Notes: generated by a model not told the origin, from the sequence alone. A stretch of 64,000 nucleotides of DNA from Sunxiuqinia sp965230765 (GCA_965230765.1 CBDDLR010000001.1:1798001-1862000), one strand, 5' to 3'; shown: positions 52,099-61,135, numbered from the stretch's first letter. Translations and numbers: made by a program.

Positions 52099-53301
52099 AT
52101 GAACTTTTCGTTAGGTAAAATATTGAAGGGTGACCGGATCATTTGGGTGGTGCTGGTGTTTTTGTCCCTGGCCTCGCTGCTGATTGTTTACAGCGCAACC
52201 GGAAGGTTGGCTTACCGTCAGGCAGGAGGTAACACCGGATATTACCTGATCAGGCAAATTGTGTTTATCCTGATTGGTTTTGGGCTGATGGCATTTTTGG
52301 TCAATATTATACCTGTAAAGTTTTATTCGTGGATTGCACCCCTGTTATTGATAATTACTGTGTTTGCGCTTTTTGCAGCCATTGTACAATATAAACTTGA
52401 TCCCGGAAAGCCAACACCCCGATCATTAAACTTGGGATTTATTGCTTTTCAGCCTGCTGAATTGGCAAAGCTATCGTTGATGATGTTTGTCGCCAAAGTG
52501 CTAGGCAAACGGCAAAAAACGAAACAAGATTTGAAAAAGGCATTCATCTGGGTGATGGGTGTTAGTGTGGGAATTTGCGGGATCATATTCTACGGAGATA
52601 TTTCCACATCAGCATTAATTTTTGGTAGTGTGATGGTGTTGATGATGATTGCCCGGGTGCCGATCAAGTTTTTGCTTATGCCAATTGTAGCCGGACTTGC
52701 ACTAATGGCACTTGTTTATTTTACAGCAGATCTATTGCCCGGTTCTTTTGGGCGTGTGCATACGTTTAAAGAACGAATAGATGATTTTATATATGGCGAT
52801 GATAATGCCCAACTGGGAACCACCCAGGCCGACTATGCAAAACTGGCAATTTATGAAGGTCGAGGGTTGGGTAAAGGTCCCGGAGGAAGTGAAGTGAGCA
52901 ATTACATGGAGGCTGCCTATAACGATTTTATCTATTCCATTATAATTGAAGAATATGGTTGGGTTGGCGGAATTTTTATTGCCATGCTTTACCTGATCCT
53001 CCTTTATCGTGGTGTGGTTATTGTACGGCGTTCAAACAGGACATTCCCAGCGTTCTTAACGGCTGGATTAGTGTTGTTGCTGGTTTTTCAGGCCATTATT
53101 AATATGGCGGTTTCAGTAGGTGTATTCCCGGTTACCGGACAACCTATGCCATGGGTTAGCATGGGTGGAACATCAACCTTGTTTACAGCCATATCATTTG
53201 GGGTTATTTTATCAGTAAGTTATCAGAACCAAAAAAATAGAGTCGAAGTTGTGGAGCAGCCAGTGATGCTGGATGTTCCTGACGAAGATGAAGAATTATA
53301 A
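52099..53301 (+). CDS. ftsW: Septal peptidoglycan glycosyltransferase FtsW
   Basis: 400 residues with ten predicted membrane helices. SEDS-family polymerase that works with FtsI at the septum. Signature elements are LNLGFIAFQPAELAKLSLMMFVAKVL near 110-135, GKGPGGSEVSNYMEAAYNDFIYSIIIEEYGWVG near 258-290 (the E-E-x-G motif), and VFPVTGQPMPWVSMGGTSTLF near 336-356. It is followed directly by murG, with no gap between stop and start (53301/53302). A short charged C-terminal tail with ELV-like acidic residues, DVPDEDEEL, is cytoplasmic. Confidence 0.95.
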   Translation: MNFSLGKILKGDRIIWVVLVFLSLASLLIVYSATGRLAYRQAGGNTGYYLIRQIVFILIGFGLMAFLVNIIPVKFYSWIAPLLLIITVFALFAAIVQYKLDPGKPTPRSLNLGFIAFQPAELAKLSLMMFVAKVLGKRQKTKQDLKKAFIWVMGVSVGICGIIFYGDISTSALIFGSVMVLMMIARVPIKFLLMPIVAGLALMALVYFTADLLPGSFGRVHTFKERIDDFIYGDDNAQLGTTQADYAKLAIYEGRGLGKGPGGSEVSNYMEAAYNDFIYSIIIEEYGWVGGIFIAMLYLILLYRGVVIVRRSNRTFPAFLTAGLVLLLVFQAIINMAVSVGVFPVTGQPMPWVSMGGTSTLFTAISFGVILSVSYQNQKNRVEVVEQPVMLDVPDEDEEL

Positions 53302-54402
53302 ATGAAGAAGTTAAAAGTCATAATAAGCGGAGGTGGTACCGGGGGGCATATTTTCCCGGCCTTGTCCATTGCAAACGAAATAAAAGACCGCTTGCCTGAA
53401 ACGGATATTCTGTTTGTGGGAGCCCTGGGGCGGATGGAAATGGAACGTGTTCCTGATGCAGGATATGAAATCGTTGGGCTACCTGTAACGGGAATGCCTC
53501 GCAAAGCTTCTTTGAAGATGTTCAAGTTTGTTTACAGATTGTTCATGAGCATGCAAAAAGCCCGGAAAGTGGTTAGTGACTTCCAGCCGGATGTGGCCAT
53601 TGGAGTGGGTGGTTATGCCAGTGGTCCTGTATTAAAAGCGGCATCACGGAAAAGAATTCCATGCATTCTTCAGGAACAAAATTCCTATGCGGGTGTAACG
53701 AACAAGTTGTTGTCTGCAAAAGTGAGAAAGATTTGTGTAGCCTATTCAAATATGGAGCGGTATTTCCCAGCTGAGAAAATAGTGCAGACCGGAAATCCGG
53801 TTCGGCAGAATTTATTGGAGAATGTAAATGGGGAACAGGCGTATGAGCATTTCGGCCTGGATTCAAAAAAGCCAGTATTGTTGATTGTTGGAGGAAGCCT
53901 GGGAGCAAAAACATTAAACGAAAGTGTGAAAGCAGCGCTGGATTTGGTGAATGGATCTGATGTGCAGATAATTTGGCAAACAGGTAAAATATATTATCAG
54001 AACATCATTGATGAATTGGGCGAAAAGGTTCCGGAGAACCTGAAGCCGATGGAGTTTCTTTCCAGAATGGATTTAGCATACAAAGCTTCTGATCTGGTGA
54101 TCTCAAGGGCAGGGGCAGGCACTATTTCTGAGATTTGTTTGTTAGGAAAACCATCCATTTTGGTTCCTTCCCCAAATGTGGCGGAAGATCATCAAACAAA
54201 AAATGCCATGGCCTTGGTTGATCAAAATGCAGCTGTTTTGGTAAAAGATATTGACGCAAAAGATAAGTTGATAAAAACTGCTTTGGAGTTAATAAAAGAT
54301 GAAGACAAGTTGAAGGAAATTTCAGCAAATAGCACAAAATTGGCTAAGCCAAATGCAACGAGTGAGATAGTTGACGTTATTCTTAACGAATTAAAAAATT
54401 AA
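53302..54402 (+). CDS. murG: Undecaprenyldiphospho-muramoylpentapeptide beta-N-acetylglucosaminyltransferase (MurG)
   Basis: 366 residues. GT28 enzyme adding GlcNAc to lipid I to give lipid II at the inner face of the membrane. The first motif is IISGGGTGGHIFPALSIANEI near 7-27. GVGGYASGPVLKAA, ILQEQNSYAGVTNK and VTGNPVRQNLLE-like (QTGNPVRQNLL) follow. The C-terminal half has LLIVGGSLGAKTLNE, the UDP-GlcNAc-binding ISRAGAGTISEICLLGKPSILVPSPNVAEDHQTKNA (in part). All are intact. The stop overlaps the murC ATG by one base. Confidence 0.95.
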   Translation: MKKLKVIISGGGTGGHIFPALSIANEIKDRLPETDILFVGALGRMEMERVPDAGYEIVGLPVTGMPRKASLKMFKFVYRLFMSMQKARKVVSDFQPDVAIGVGGYASGPVLKAASRKRIPCILQEQNSYAGVTNKLLSAKVRKICVAYSNMERYFPAEKIVQTGNPVRQNLLENVNGEQAYEHFGLDSKKPVLLIVGGSLGAKTLNESVKAALDLVNGSDVQIIWQTGKIYYQNIIDELGEKVPENLKPMEFLSRMDLAYKASDLVISRAGAGTISEICLLGKPSILVPSPNVAEDHQTKNAMALVDQNAAVLVKDIDAKDKLIKTALELIKDEDKLKEISANSTKLAKPNATSEIVDVILNELKN

Positions 54403-55784
54403 TGACCGGATTGGATCACATAAAACAAATATATTTTCTCGGTATCGGAGGTATTGGGATGAGTGCTTTGGCACGCTATTTTAAGCATGCCGGGTACGAA
54501 GTTGTGGGATATGACCGAACAGAAACGGAATTGACCAGGCAACTTGAAAAAGAAGGGATTGATGTTCATTACGAGGATAGACCAGAGTACTTAGAGAAAG
54601 GTGTAAAGAAATCGAGTTGCCTGGTTGTTTTCACGCCGGCAATACCCGCTGATTTGGGTGAGCGAATCTATTTTGAGCAGAATGGTTTTGAAATGAAAAA
54701 ACGTTCTGAAGTGCTTGGGATGATTTGCAATACCGCTATGTGTGTGGCTGTAGCCGGAACACATGGGAAAACGTCGGTGTCTACGATGCTGGCTCATATC
54801 ATGACAAAATCAGCTGTTGGGTGCAATGCATTTTTAGGAGGTATTTCAAAGAATTATCAAAGCAATTTGCTGCTCAATTCAGAAAGTGATTGGTTTGTTG
54901 CCGAAGCGGATGAATTTGATCGCTCATTCCTGCGTTTGTTCCCAAACCTAGCAGCCATCACTTCAACTGATGCTGATCACCTGGATATTTATCGCTCGCA
55001 CAGCAAGATTGTAAACTCATTCAATGAATTTGCAGGGCAGGTAAAAGAAGGTGGTTCATTGGTGATTAAAAAAGGATTGCCCATCAAGAAAAGACGGAAT
55101 GGCAAAAAATATTTCTCCTATTCATTAAATGAAGAAGCGGATTTTTATGCAAAGCACATTGAATTGAGAAACGAAGCTTATTTGTTTGACCTGGTTCATC
55201 CTGAAGGAATTGTAAAAGGCTTGCAACTGAATTATCCGGGTTTAATGAATGTGGAAAATGCTGTTGCCGCTTCTGCTCTGGCTATGTTGGCAGGTGTTAC
55301 TGCAGATGAATTAAAAGAAGCATTGCCGGTTTATCAGGGGGTAAAAAGACGCTTTGATATACGGTTGAAGAATGAGCAATATGTGCTGATTGATGATTAT
55401 GCACATCACCCAACTGAGTTGAAAGCGACCATTACTTCCGTGAGGGCCATGTTTGCCGGTCGAAGGATCACGGGTGTGTTCCAACCTCATCTTTTTAGCC
55501 GAACGAAAGATTTTGCAGATGGATTTGCAGAAGAGTTGAGTAAACTGGATGAGGTAGTATTGCTGGATATTTATCCTGCACGTGAAAAGCCAATTCCAGG
55601 AGTTTCTTCAGAAATCATTTTTAAACAAATTGAAAACGAACACAAAACATTAATACCAAAAGAAGAATTACCCGGTATCGCAGAACGTTTTGAACCAGGG
55701 GTAGTTCTGATGATGGGAGCTGGGGATATTGACATCCTGGTTGAGCCAGTTGTTGAGAAATTGAAAGAAAAAGTGAATGCGTAA
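54402..55784 (+). CDS. murC: UDP-N-acetylmuramate--L-alanine ligase (MurC)
   Basis: 460 residues. First Mur ligase; adds L-alanine to UDP-MurNAc. Rossmann motif IYFLGIGGIGMSALARYF near 10-27; ATP loop VAVAGTHGKTSVSTMLAHIM near 117-136; FVAEADEFDRSFLRL near 164-178; TDADHLDIY near 187-195; the C-terminal DDYAHHPTELKATI near 326-339 and FQPHLFSRTKDF. These are the classic MurC sequence features. It overlaps ftsQ by 8 bases. Confidence 0.95.
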   Translation: MTGLDHIKQIYFLGIGGIGMSALARYFKHAGYEVVGYDRTETELTRQLEKEGIDVHYEDRPEYLEKGVKKSSCLVVFTPAIPADLGERIYFEQNGFEMKKRSEVLGMICNTAMCVAVAGTHGKTSVSTMLAHIMTKSAVGCNAFLGGISKNYQSNLLLNSESDWFVAEADEFDRSFLRLFPNLAAITSTDADHLDIYRSHSKIVNSFNEFAGQVKEGGSLVIKKGLPIKKRRNGKKYFSYSLNEEADFYAKHIELRNEAYLFDLVHPEGIVKGLQLNYPGLMNVENAVAASALAMLAGVTADELKEALPVYQGVKRRFDIRLKNEQYVLIDDYAHHPTELKATITSVRAMFAGRRITGVFQPHLFSRTKDFADGFAEELSKLDEVVLLDIYPAREKPIPGVSSEIIFKQIENEHKTLIPKEELPGIAERFEPGVVLMMGAGDIDILVEPVVEKLKEKVNA

Positions 55785-56526
55785 GTCGATTCAAAATATA
55801 ATCGTTTTAGTCATTGTATTACCAGCAATTGTAATATCGCTGGCTTTTTCCATGAATGGCCTTTCAAAAGTAAAATGCTCGAAGGTTTTGGTGGTCATTA
55901 AAAAAGACTCACCACGCTTTTTAGAGGAAGAGGATATTTCAGAAATTATTATCAAAGCGCAGCCTGAAATAAAAGAAAAAACCTTATATCAAATTGATAC
56001 CAATGTACTTGAAGAAAAGTTAGAGACAGTTGCTTCAATAAAAAAAGCAGAAGTTTATCGAAAAGTTACCGGGACTAAAATGGATTTTGAAGGTTGTCTT
56101 TATGCTGAGATTGAACAACGCAGTCCAATTGTTCGGATCATTTCCGGCAGCAAAGATTATTACCTGGACATCGAGGGGGTGAAAATTCCAACCAACGATA
56201 AATTCACAGCGAAAGTGATGATTGTTAATGGCTTTGTAAAGGATAAGTTCACCATGGAAAAGCTTCTGCCATTCGCACAGTTTATCAACAGTGATGAGTT
56301 TTGGAGTGCCATGATCGAGCAGGTTTATGTCAGGCAAAATGAAGAATTGGTTTTGGTTCCACGAATTGGTGATCAGCTAGTAGAGTTTGGAAAGGTGGAG
56401 CGTGTAGAAGAAAAATTCAGGAATTTGAAAGCCTTATACCAGCAGATATTTGCTGAAACAGGATGGGACAAATATAGAAGCATCAATTTAAAATATAGTA
56501 ATCAGGTAGTTTGTACAAAAAGATAG
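55777..56526 (+). CDS. ftsQ: FtsQ-like division protein
   Basis: 249 residues. Short cytoplasmic start, one transmembrane helix (about 6-25: IIVLVIVLPAIVISLAFSMNG), then a periplasmic part. A POTRA-like stretch (about 30-90: PRFLEEEDISEIIIKAQPEI, SIKKAEVYRKVTGTKM) and the FtsQ beta domain with CLYAEIEQRSPIVRI near 110 follow. FtsQ links FtsL and the FtsA/Z ring to the wall-synthesis machinery. Sequence identity across phyla is low; position between murC and ftsA and topology carry the call. It overlaps murC by 8 bases, and the stop lies 5 bases before the ftsA ATG. Confidence 0.88.
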   Translation: MRKSIQNIIVLVIVLPAIVISLAFSMNGLSKVKCSKVLVVIKKDSPRFLEEEDISEIIIKAQPEIKEKTLYQIDTNVLEEKLETVASIKKAEVYRKVTGTKMDFEGCLYAEIEQRSPIVRIISGSKDYYLDIEGVKIPTNDKFTAKVMIVNGFVKDKFTMEKLLPFAQFINSDEFWSAMIEQVYVRQNEELVLVPRIGDQLVEFGKVERVEEKFRNLKALYQQIFAETGWDKYRSINLKYSNQVVCTKR

Positions 56527-56531
56527 AGCTT

Positions 56532-57818
56532 ATGGGCAAGAGCGAAAAAATAATAGCGGCAGTTGATGTAGGTACAACCAAAGTTGTAGTGGTAGCCGGC
56601 AGGAAAAAGCCCGATGGGAAAATTGAAATTTTGGGTGTTGGAAAAGCACGCTCCATGGGGGTGAAGCGCGGAGTGGTATTGAACATCGAAGAAGCTTTTA
56701 AAGCCATTCATCAGGCAGTTCGTCAGGCTGAAGACATGTTTAATGGCGATATTGATGAAGTGTATGTCAACATTGTTGGTCAGCAGTTAAAAACGATAAC
56801 GAACACCGCGCAAAAATTTATTGACGAAAGCCGTATTGTTTCAGAAGAAGACATTGCGCAACTCTATGCTATTGCCCAAAATATTGAGTTGCCTGATGAA
56901 TACAAGATTTACCACACTTGCCCACAGTTATTTACCATTGATAATGAGGCTGGCATACCAAATCCAATTGGAATTGCAGGAGAGAAGATTGATGCTGAGT
57001 TTAAATTATTGGTAGCCCCAAAACTATATGAAGATAATTTGAGGCTATGCCTGGAGCGGGCAGCTATCAATGTCAACAAAGTAATGGTCGATCCATTGGC
57101 TTCTTCAGAGGTTTTACTTTCAGAAGATGAAAAAGAAGCTGGTGTAATTTTACTCGATATTGGAGGGGGAACAACCAAAGTTGCAGTTTATACGGAAGGA
57201 GTGCTTAGTTTTTCTTCACTCATTCCTTTCGGAGGAAATGTAATTACACACGATATAAAAGAAGGTTGCAGCATTCTTGCACGTCAGGCCGAATCACTGA
57301 AAGTGCAGTTTGGACAGGCTATGGGAGAATTTGCTCCGGAAGATAAAGTGGTAACAATTCCGGGCATTTCCGGCTGGGAACCCAAGGAGATTTCATTCAA
57401 AAACCTGGCATTTATTATCCAGGCACGCATGGAAGAAATCATTGATGCATTTTTCTTTCAAATTGAAGAATCCGGACTGATGGATAAAATAGGCGCAGGT
57501 ATCGTTATGACCGGGGGTAGTGCGTTGTTACCCAATCTGAACCAGTTGATCAAGTTTAAGACAGGAATGGATGTTCGCAAAGGGATTCCACGCATGCAAA
57601 TTGATCAGCAATGGAAGGAATTGGAAGATCCCCGAAATGCAACAGTCCTTGGTTTGCTGACTGCTGCCCTGAATGAATCAGCTAATGGAAATATTGCTAA
57701 AAAGAAGAAAAAGAAAATACGCTCTACTGAACCTGGCTTTTTCAGTCAAATGAAAAAAGAGGTAGCTCGCCAGGTAACGCTGTTCTTTGAAGATGAACAG
57801 GATACGGAAATGTATTAA
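56532..57818 (+). CDS. ftsA: Cell division protein FtsA
   Basis: 428 residues from the ATG at 56532 (a frame from 56511 would overlap ftsQ). Actin-like ATPase that tethers FtsZ to the membrane. Phosphate loops: AAVDVGTTKVVVVAG near 9-23 and ILLDIGGGTTKVAVYTEGVL near 202-221; the adenosine motif GIVMTGGSALLPNL near 324-337. The middle SHS2-type domain is present. The final part, after a KKKKKK-type linker (about 389-396), is GFFSQMKKEVARQVTLFFED, an amphipathic helix acting as the membrane-targeting sequence, ending QDTEMY. Two ftsZ genes follow on the same strand. Confidence 0.95.
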   Translation: MGKSEKIIAAVDVGTTKVVVVAGRKKPDGKIEILGVGKARSMGVKRGVVLNIEEAFKAIHQAVRQAEDMFNGDIDEVYVNIVGQQLKTITNTAQKFIDESRIVSEEDIAQLYAIAQNIELPDEYKIYHTCPQLFTIDNEAGIPNPIGIAGEKIDAEFKLLVAPKLYEDNLRLCLERAAINVNKVMVDPLASSEVLLSEDEKEAGVILLDIGGGTTKVAVYTEGVLSFSSLIPFGGNVITHDIKEGCSILARQAESLKVQFGQAMGEFAPEDKVVTIPGISGWEPKEISFKNLAFIIQARMEEIIDAFFFQIEESGLMDKIGAGIVMTGGSALLPNLNQLIKFKTGMDVRKGIPRMQIDQQWKELEDPRNATVLGLLTAALNESANGNIAKKKKKKIRSTEPGFFSQMKKEVARQVTLFFEDEQDTEMY

Positions 57819-57835
57819 CGAATAAAATCCTCGAT

Positions 57836-59068
57836 ATGGAGGAAATTTTAAACTTTGGATTTGAACAATCAAAGACCTCAATCATAAAAGTGATCGGGGT
57901 TGGGGGAGGTGGTTGCAATGCAGTCAACCACATGTTTGATGAAGGGATTGAAGGTATCGATTTTTTAATTTGCAATACCGATGCCCAGGCCATGCGAAAC
58001 AGTCCTGTCCCAATTAAAATTCAATTGGGGGTAACCTTAACTGAAGGACGTGGTGCTGGCAATATGCCTGAGCAGGGAGAGCAGGCTGCCATTGAAAACC
58101 TGGAAGATGTTCGATTGGTGCTGGAGCATACCAAAATGCTTTTCATTACTGCCGGGTTAGGTGGTGGAACAGGAACAGGGGCTGCACCCGTTATTGCAGA
58201 CCTGGCAAGGGAACTGGATATCCTGACCATTGCGGTGGTGACTATTCCTTCTCCGTCAGAAGGGAAAAGACGCTTTGAACAGGCATTGGAAGGCTTGGAG
58301 AAACTAAAAGAGCAAGTGGACAGTTTGCTGGTTATCAGCAATGAAAAACTACATAAAATATATGGCGATTTGCCAGCATCGCAGGCATTTAAAAAGGCCG
58401 ATGATATTTTGGCTACTGCCGTAAAAGGTGTTGCTGAAATTATCACACTGCATGGCAACATAAACATCGACTTTGCTGATGTGAACACGGTGATGACCAA
58501 CAGTAAAGTCTTTATTATGGGAACCGGGATTTCGGAAGGTTCAAACAGGGCGATGCATGCAACGCAATTGGCCCTTGAATCGCCATTGTTGGACAGCAAT
58601 GATATTCACGGTTCAAAAGATATTTTATTGAATATCACTTCCGGTAAAGATGAAATTACTATGGGAGAAATAGGTGATATCATTGAACACCTCCAGGATA
58701 AAGCCGGACAGGATGCCAATATTATTTGGGGAAATGGCATTGATCATAAGCTGGGTGATAAAATCAGCGTGACGATTATTGCCACACGATTTGATAAAAA
58801 CCCGAGCCAGATACTTCAGGATCAGGAGCCAAAAGAAGAGTTTGTTTTGGAAACCCAGGCTTATGATATCAACCTGGAAGACGAAGATGAAAACCTGGTT
58901 GATATCAATTTTGAAAAACCGAAAATGAAAGAGCCAGTGATGGAAGAGGCTGTTTCATCCCAAGCAAATAAAAAAGAAAAACAACCAGCAGATACTGAAA
59001 AAGTGGATAGCTGGTTTCAGCGACAGTTTAATCGCTTATTTGATGATCAAGATGATACGAAATTATAA
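57836..59068 (+). CDS. ftsZ: FtsZ paralogue 1, with unusual C-terminal tail
   Basis: 410 residues. Tubulin-like GTPase core intact: VIGVGGGGCNAVNHM near 20-34, TEGRGAGNMP near 69-78, the signature GGGTGTGAAP near 109-118, SNEKLHKIYGD near 166-176, and the T7 catalytic loop NIDFADVNTVM near 212-222. About 62% identity by hand count to the second FtsZ over 307 aligned core residues. After residue 320 an acidic linker (about 330-385) leads to DSWFQRQFNRLFDDQDDTKL (391-410). This end differs from the usual FtsZ C-terminal peptide and looks amphipathic. It follows ftsA by 17 bases and precedes ftsZ 2 by 18, so both are in the operon. Confidence 0.92.
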   Translation: MEEILNFGFEQSKTSIIKVIGVGGGGCNAVNHMFDEGIEGIDFLICNTDAQAMRNSPVPIKIQLGVTLTEGRGAGNMPEQGEQAAIENLEDVRLVLEHTKMLFITAGLGGGTGTGAAPVIADLARELDILTIAVVTIPSPSEGKRRFEQALEGLEKLKEQVDSLLVISNEKLHKIYGDLPASQAFKKADDILATAVKGVAEIITLHGNINIDFADVNTVMTNSKVFIMGTGISEGSNRAMHATQLALESPLLDSNDIHGSKDILLNITSGKDEITMGEIGDIIEHLQDKAGQDANIIWGNGIDHKLGDKISVTIIATRFDKNPSQILQDQEPKEEFVLETQAYDINLEDEDENLVDINFEKPKMKEPVMEEAVSSQANKKEKQPADTEKVDSWFQRQFNRLFDDQDDTKL

Positions 59069-59086
59069 ACATATAAGACAAAGCCT

Positions 59087-60505
59087 ATGTCAGACGATAT
59101 AATGAACTTCGAACTAGATAAATCTTCAGGTACAATCATTAAGGTGATTGGTGTTGGAGGAGGTGGCGGTAACGCCGTGAACCACATGTATGAAGAAGGC
59201 ATAAAAGATGTGGGTTTTATGCTTTGCAATACCGATGCACAGGCCTTACAAAACAGCCCGGTGCCACTAAAAATTCAATTGGGCGAGTCGCTCACCGAAG
59301 GGCGCGGTGCAGGTAATAAACCTGAAATTGGGCGCGATGCAGCGATTGAGAACATCGAGAATGTGAAAAAAATGCTAGAAGAGAAAACCAAGATGGTTTT
59401 CATCACTGCTGGTATGGGGGGAGGTACCGGAACAGGAGCCGCCCCGGTAATAGCAGAAGCAAGTAAAGAACTCGGGCTTTTAACCGTTGGTATTGTAACC
59501 CTTCCGTTCAGGAATGAAGGACGGCGCAGGATTAAGCAGGCGATTGATGGCATTGCCCAGTTGGAAGGACATGTTGATTCATTGCTGGTAATCAATAATG
59601 AGCGCATTCGGGAAATGTACGGCGATTTTAAAATTTCTGAAGCGTTTGCAAAGGCCGATAATGTGTTGACAACTGCTGCAAAGGGTATTGCTGAAATTAT
59701 TACTGTGGCAGGCTATATCAATGTTGATTTTGCAGACGTGGAAACAGTAATGAGAAAGAGCGGTGTGGCCGTAATGGGGTCATCAACCGCTGAGGGCGAA
59801 GACAGAGCGATAAAGGCAGTTGAGGACGCATTGAATTCACCTTTGCTGAACAACAATGATATTGATGGGGCACGAAATATCCTTTTGAATATCACATCTG
59901 GTTCAGAAGAAGTAACCATGGATGAGATCGGTGAGATTACAGACTATGTACAGGCAAAGGCAGGGAATGATGCTGATTTGATTTGGGGAAATGGCGTGGA
60001 CGAAAGTTTGGGAGGAAAAATTTGTGTGACGATTATCGCAACCGGGTTCAGTATGACAAGTATTCCGGAGATGATGGCTGCGCGTAAAGTTGAGAAGACC
60101 TACCATACGCTTGCCGATGAGCCCGAGCCAAAACCTGCCCCTAAACCAGCTCCCAAACCCAAAGTTCCCTCAGCTGGCGATTCCGGGTCGGGGAGTACCA
60201 GTCAAAGAACGTTTGAATTCGACATAAACCCTGCAGAAGGCGATGAATTTGATGAGTTGTATGGAAAACCGAAATCAAAAGAAACAGATGATTACTTTTC
60301 GGTGAAGATGGATTTTTCTACTTCAAGTGATGAGGCTGTTGATGAACTGGAAAACATTCCGGCCTACCGCAGGAAGAAAGTAAACATCAAGGACATGAAG
60401 AAGAAATTTGAACAACGGTTGTCACGTTTTTCACTTTCGCCAGACGATGATGAAAAAACGGTTCTTCGTGACAACAATTCATACCTGCATGATAATGTGG
60501 ATTAA
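59087..60505 (+). CDS. ftsZ: FtsZ paralogue 2, canonical-looking C-terminus
   Basis: 472 residues. Full GTPase core: VIGVGGGGGNAVNHM near 19-33, TEGRGAGNKP near 68-77, GGGTGTGAAP near 109-118, NNERIREMYGD near 166-176, and the T7 loop NVDFADVETVM near 212-222. A longer linker than in the first copy holds a Pro/Lys repeat PEPKPAPKPAPKPKVP (about 344-359) and acidic segments. It is followed by NIPAYRRKKV near 424 and a coiled-looking KDMKKKFEQRLSRF, and ends YLHDNVD, as I remember for typical Bacteroidota FtsZ. So this copy is the likely main ring protein. It is the last gene of the dcw operon; the next start is 67 bases away. Confidence 0.95.
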   Translation: MSDDIMNFELDKSSGTIIKVIGVGGGGGNAVNHMYEEGIKDVGFMLCNTDAQALQNSPVPLKIQLGESLTEGRGAGNKPEIGRDAAIENIENVKKMLEEKTKMVFITAGMGGGTGTGAAPVIAEASKELGLLTVGIVTLPFRNEGRRRIKQAIDGIAQLEGHVDSLLVINNERIREMYGDFKISEAFAKADNVLTTAAKGIAEIITVAGYINVDFADVETVMRKSGVAVMGSSTAEGEDRAIKAVEDALNSPLLNNNDIDGARNILLNITSGSEEVTMDEIGEITDYVQAKAGNDADLIWGNGVDESLGGKICVTIIATGFSMTSIPEMMAARKVEKTYHTLADEPEPKPAPKPAPKPKVPSAGDSGSGSTSQRTFEFDINPAEGDEFDELYGKPKSKETDDYFSVKMDFSTSSDEAVDELENIPAYRRKKVNIKDMKKKFEQRLSRFSLSPDDDEKTVLRDNNSYLHDNVD

Positions 60506-60572
60506 AATATTAGTTGCTGGTAATTAGTAAATTGGAATTTGGATTTTGTTATTTGGAATTTAAAATGAAGAT

Positions 60573-61022
60573 ATGAGTCTATTAGAACAAATAAATGAAG
60601 ATATGAAAGCGGCCATGAAGGCACGCGAAAAAGAAAAGCTTGAAGCCATTCGTGGCATTAAAAAAGTAATTCTGGAGGCAAAAACAGCGAAAGGTGCTTC
60701 TGAAGAACTGACAGATCAAGACATCGTGAAGGTTATTCAAAAACTGGCCAAGCAGGGAAATGATTCTGCAAGCATTTACAAAGAGCAAGGTCGGGATGAT
60801 TTGTATGAAACTGAAATGGTGCAGGTGAAAGTTTTTGAAAGCTATTTGCCAGAAAAAATGAGCGATGAGGAACTGACAAAAGCTGTGCAGGAAATCATTG
60901 AATCGGTTGGTGCAAGCAGCATGAAAGAAATGGGAAAGGTGATGGGAATTGCCTCTAAAAAACTGGCGGGACAAGCAGATGGGAAAGATATTGCTGACAA
61001 AGTAAAGTCATTACTGAGTTAG
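60573..61022 (+). CDS. GatB/YqeY-domain protein
   Basis: 149 residues of the YqeY family: QINEDMKAAMKAREKEKLEAIRGIKKVILEAKTAKG at the start (in part), TDQDIVKVIQKLAKQGNDSASIYKEQGR, ESYLPEKMSDEELTKAVQEII, and the ending MGIASKKLAGQADGKDIADKVKSLL. The domain resembles the tail of GatB and may bind tRNA, but its function in the cell is not established. It follows the operon by 67 bases; that gap holds repeated GGAATTT-like A/T-rich words and no clear terminator, so read-through from ftsZ is possible. Confidence 0.9.
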   Translation: MSLLEQINEDMKAAMKAREKEKLEAIRGIKKVILEAKTAKGASEELTDQDIVKVIQKLAKQGNDSASIYKEQGRDDLYETEMVQVKVFESYLPEKMSDEELTKAVQEIIESVGASSMKEMGKVMGIASKKLAGQADGKDIADKVKSLLS

Positions 61023-61135
61023 CACTTCAATCATTTCTTAGAAATACTTTGGCGAGATTCAATTTTTTGAGCCTCGTAATTTAGGGTAAGAAAGCGGGAC
61101 GTGTTTTTGCTTTTTGGTTGCTTAAGTTTCTACAA

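Noticed and set aside
58021..58599. Long antisense frame across ftsZ 1, and similar long frames opposite other genes
   Set aside because: They mirror the codon pattern of the real gene, lack recognisable motifs and have no room for promoters or start sites.
57836..60505. A single ftsZ duplicated by misassembly
   Set aside because: The copies differ at more than a third of core positions and in their whole C-terminal parts, so they are true paralogues.
60562..60607. Mini-frame ATGAAGATATGA before yqeY and its second copy inside the gene
   Set aside because: A three-codon frame and a 12-base repeat in A/T-rich DNA are within chance; no regulatory role can be argued.
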